DNA of 32,178 nt from an uncultured Lachnospiraceae bacterium. GTDB taxonomy: Bacteria; Bacillota; Clostridia; Lachnospirales; Lachnospiraceae. Below the pieces are notes generated by a model. That model was given only the letters and a program-made list of their open reading frames with translations. It made no database searches and was not told the DNA's origin. Of this stretch, positions 30,032-32,178 are shown piece by piece. The translations under genes were made by a program, and so were the position numbers. Numbering within the stretch: the first letter of the stretch is position 1; each line of letters opens with the position of its first letter. The stretch is from NCBI GenBank assembly GCA_910584695.1, contig CAJUBR010000020.1, forward strand, positions 6,300 through 38,477, given 5' to 3'.

Positions 30032-31015
30032 TTATGCCAATGCTGCCGTAATAATCGCCATTGAATAAACCTCTGCTGCTGTACAGCCTCTTGAAAGATC
30101 GTTAATCGGTGAGTTAAGACCCAGTAAAATAGGACCGTATGCCTGAAAACTTCCCATTCTCTGTGCTATTTTATAACCGATATTCCCTGCATTAATATCC
30201 GGAAAAATAAACGTATTGGCATGTCCTTCTACCACTGAATCCGGGCACTTCTTCTTAGAAACCCTCGGAGAAACTGCTGCATCAAACTGTATTTCTCCTT
30301 CAATCGGTACATCCGGACATCTCTCTTTTGTTTTCCTTGCTGCATTGCGCATCTTATCTACATCTTCCCCCGTACTGGAACCTCGTGTAGAATAGCTCAA
30401 AAATGCCACTTTGGGATCAATGCCAAATATTCTGGCACAGCGAATCGTCTCTTCCGCAATCTCTACCAGTTCATCTTCCGTCGGCTTAATGTTAATAGAA
30501 CAGTCCCCCATGGCAAGTACTTCATTATCACCCGTTGCAGCCGGTCTTACCAGAATAAAGCAGGACGAAACAATATTATTCTCCGGTTTTGTCTTGATCA
30601 ACTGTAATGCCGGTCTTACAGTATCTGCAGTCGAATAGGTTGCTCCTCCAAGCAGGGCATCTGCATATCCCATCTTCACCAGCATAGTTCCAAAGTAATT
30701 ATTCTGCAAGCAAAACTCTTTTGCCTGTTTGGGTGTTACACCTTTGTTCTTTCTAATCTCACAAAACAACTCCACCATCTTATCCATCTCACCAAAATCA
30801 GCTGGATTCATAATCTCTGATCCCCGGATATTAAAACCACTTTCCTCCGCAGCATCATAAATCTCCTTTGGATTCCCAATTAAAATCGGATGCAGGAAAT
30901 TACTCGCCAAAAGTCTTGATGAAGCCTCCAAAATCCGGGGATCTGTCCCTTCTGTCAACACAATCTTTTTGGGACTCTTTTTTAGAATCTCAATTAACTG
31001 ACCAAAACCATACAT
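30032..31015 (-). CDS. pta: Phosphate acetyltransferase
   Basis: Converts acetyl-CoA and phosphate to acetyl phosphate and CoA, the first step of the ATP-yielding acetate pathway. 327 residues, the size of the short Pta made of the catalytic domain only. Motifs include KIVLTEGTDPRILEA near the start, GYADALLGGATYSTADTVRPALQ near 126-148 and, toward the end, the ANTFIFPDINAGNIGYKIAQR and GPILLGLNSPINDLSRGC segments (named here by position) that line the CoA site. Start ATG at 31015 is chosen because GGAGG lies eight bases upstream; the ATG five codons earlier has none and includes that GGAGG in its own coding. An ackA gene is not adjacent on either side within the window, although the two are often paired. 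Confidence 0.95.
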   Translation of the reverse strand: MYGFGQLIEILKKSPKKIVLTEGTDPRILEASSRLLASNFLHPILIGNPKEIYDAAEESGFNIRGSEIMNPADFGEMDKMVELFCEIRKNKGVTPKQAKEFCLQNNYFGTMLVKMGYADALLGGATYSTADTVRPALQLIKTKPENNIVSSCFILVRPAATGDNEVLAMGDCSINIKPTEDELVEIAEETIRCARIFGIDPKVAFLSYSTRGSSTGEDVDKMRNAARKTKERCPDVPIEGEIQFDAAVSPRVSKKKCPDSVVEGHANTFIFPDINAGNIGYKIAQRMGSFQAYGPILLGLNSPINDLSRGCTAAEVYSMAIITAALA

Positions 31016-31052
31016 TATTTTTTCCTCCATTTTATATAAATTTTATGATTCC

Positions 31053-31080
31053 ATTATATATTTTTATCATAATTTCTCAA
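31053..31080 (-). promoter_or_regulatory. Promoter of pta
   Basis: On minus TTGAGA (31075-31080), 16 bases, TATAAT (31053-31058), about 40 bases before the pta start. Confidence 0.6.
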
Positions 31081-31197
31081 CAGATTTTTCGCAAAATTAG
31101 CTATAAAATTTGTTCTTTTTTTTGTACAATTACAAACCTGACAGATGTGTTTGCAGCGGCATATTAAAAATCAGTAAAAAATGGCTTTACGTGCTAA

Positions 31198-31229
31198 AAG
31201 GGACACTTCTTTCATATAAAGTGTCCCTT
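31198..31229. terminator. Terminator hairpin after the surface-protein gene
   Basis: AAGGGACACTT (31198-31208) and AAGTGTCCCTT (31219-31229) form a perfect 11-bp stem with a 10-base loop. The T tract on minus is short (TTTT). It lies 26 bases after the stop codon. Confidence 0.7.
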
Positions 31230-31254
31230 CCTGTAATATGTTTACTGTTTTATA

Positions 31255-32178
31255 TTAATCATCTTCCTTTTTTCTAAAGTATAAACAGATTCCTCCCACA
31301 GCTCCGGCTGTAGCCGTTACAATCAATAAAAATGCAATATTTGTTTCATCACCTGTTTTTGGTTTATTTGCTTTCTTTGTCTGAGTTTCTTCTTCCTCTT
31401 CTTCCTCGTCAGGTTCTTCAGACTCCTCTTCCTCCGGTTCTGTCGTTGGCTGTGTTGTCGGCTCTGTCGTCGGTTGTACTGCCTGCTCCAAATTATAGTA
31501 TACCTTCAATACTGTAGTGCCATCTGCATTTACCGTTGCCGTTTCTATTGTATCCGATGTAGTGGTGTGCACATATCCGTTAATCGTAATAATCTGTGCC
31601 GTAACCGTTTCACCAGTTGTTCCCGGTAAGTCTTTTTTCTCTTCATATAATCTGTAGGTTCCGTCCGGTTGCTGCACATAATACTGTACTTTATAAGTAG
31701 GATCTGGCACCGGATCATAATATACATTCATTTCATACAGCTTTCCTGCTTCCGCAAGTATTACTGAAGTTTGCTGTGATGCAGTATCACTATACTGATA
31801 ATTCTTTCCATCATATGCATAGCTACCATTATAATTAGAATCTATATCAGATGCTGTCGCAGAATCTCCTACCGCTTTGTCAGTATGAATCTCCGAACTG
31901 TCAACCTGTTTGTATGTACCATCACTTTGTTTTACCCAATAATTTAACTGATACGCAGGTTTCACAGTATTCATAAAAGAAAAGGAATGAATTGTATGAT
32001 TCGCTTTCGAGGTCCCTACTGCTGATGTAAATCCCAGATATACAGTCTTTCCATTAAATTCATCCATGCCAATATCCGCTTTACTCTTTGTAATCTGTGG
32101 TGTCCCTGGTTTCACTGCAGTAGCATAATTTCCATTTGCATAGTATACTTTCATATCCTGTCCATCATAATCAATCCA
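31255..32178 (-). CDS. Lectin-like sortase-anchored surface protein, 5' end outside window
   Basis: The C-terminal 307 residues of a cell-wall surface protein; the frame is open to the window edge, reading WIDYDGQDMKVYYANG at the start. That and the YLGFTSAVGTSKANHTIHSF pattern (near residues 46-65) match the end of bacterial L-type lectin-like domains. Two MucBP-like repeats follow (YQLNYWVKQSDGTYKQV and YKVQYYVQQPDGTYRLY). A Pro/Thr and Glu-rich spacer leads to a sorting signal: PKTG in place of the first Leu of LPXTG, a hydrophobic segment and a KKEDD tail. Sortase attachment is likely but the KPKTG variant may use a specialised sortase. Glycan binding is inferred from the lectin-like fold. 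An internal ATG near 32154 is not a real start. Confidence 0.87.
   Translation of the reverse strand, partial: WIDYDGQDMKVYYANGNYATAVKPGTPQITKSKADIGMDEFNGKTVYLGFTSAVGTSKANHTIHSFSFMNTVKPAYQLNYWVKQSDGTYKQVDSSEIHTDKAVGDSATASDIDSNYNGSYAYDGKNYQYSDTASQQTSVILAEAGKLYEMNVYYDPVPDPTYKVQYYVQQPDGTYRLYEEKKDLPGTTGETVTAQIITINGYVHTTTSDTIETATVNADGTTVLKVYYNLEQAVQPTTEPTTQPTTEPEEEESEEPDEEEEEEETQTKKANKPKTGDETNIAFLLIVTATAGAVGGICLYFRKKEDD

Overview
The window looks like a chromosomal segment of a low-GC Gram-positive anaerobe of the Clostridia, most likely Lachnospiraceae. The signs are AT-rich intergenic DNA with strong sigma-A type promoters and AGGAGG ribosome sites, BspA-type leucine-rich-repeat surface proteins, ppdK, the order era-recO-lipoprotein-glycyl-tRNA synthetase, a presequence-protease-like M16C peptidase, the DUF4130/radical-SAM pair, and a sortase-type surface protein. 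Species cannot be fixed from the sequence. Nearly all genes lie on the minus strand; only the PocR-domain gene and maf are on plus.

Layout. 1-2793: two BspA-like leucine-rich-repeat surface proteins (the first cut by the window edge) flanking a small Ig-like gene that is out of frame at an A7 tract. 2940-5352: a DUF434 protein with NYN/PIN-like acidic motifs, RtcB RNA ligase, and an unusually long rtcB leader holding a consensus promoter, a palindrome over a 30-codon ORF, and a strongly folded RNA-like element. 5392-8174: ppdK with promoter and terminator. 8277-9832: a secreted SH3b-NlpC/P60 wall hydrolase with a promoter and WalR-like boxes. 9960-10941: a soluble PocR-sensor/methyl-accepting protein with its own promoter, a palindrome and a shared bidirectional terminator. 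10945-15977: DUF4349 lipoprotein, era (broken by one in-frame TAA), recO, a lipoprotein and glycyl-tRNA synthetase, read in that order on minus. 16123-19032: M16C peptidase. 19244-19570: a small coiled-coil protein with a 24-bp coding repeat. 20009-20212: tRNA-Met and tRNA-Val under one consensus promoter. 20231-21894: a HAAS/DUF1700 membrane protein and a secreted transglutaminase-like protein. 21970-22690: maf. 22696-24735: a membrane chemoreceptor with a very basic N-terminal extension. 24851-27493: a TetM/EF-G-like ribosomal GTPase fused to a NYN ribonuclease-like domain. 27554-30022: the DUF4130 protein and its radical-SAM partner. 30032-31080: pta. 31255-32178: the C-terminal part of a lectin-like, sortase-anchored protein.

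Themes. Two separate loci point to RNA cutting and repair: DUF434 (NYN/PIN-like) beside RtcB with a structured leader, and the GTPase-NYN fusion, which could carry a nuclease to the ribosomal A site. These are the best candidates for undescribed biology here. Genome plasticity also shows: a homopolymer frameshift, a 183-bp internal duplication, a 24-bp coding repeat, and a dispersed palindromic intergenic repeat whose ends recur at five places, one copy supplying the last codons of the radical-SAM gene.

Cell-surface and sensing genes (BspA-like proteins, wall hydrolase, lectin-like protein, two methyl-accepting proteins) are interleaved with core metabolism (ppdK, pta) and translation or DNA maintenance genes (glycyl-tRNA synthetase, era, recO, tRNAs, maf). 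All functional calls rest on reading motifs in the translated sequence; no database search was possible.
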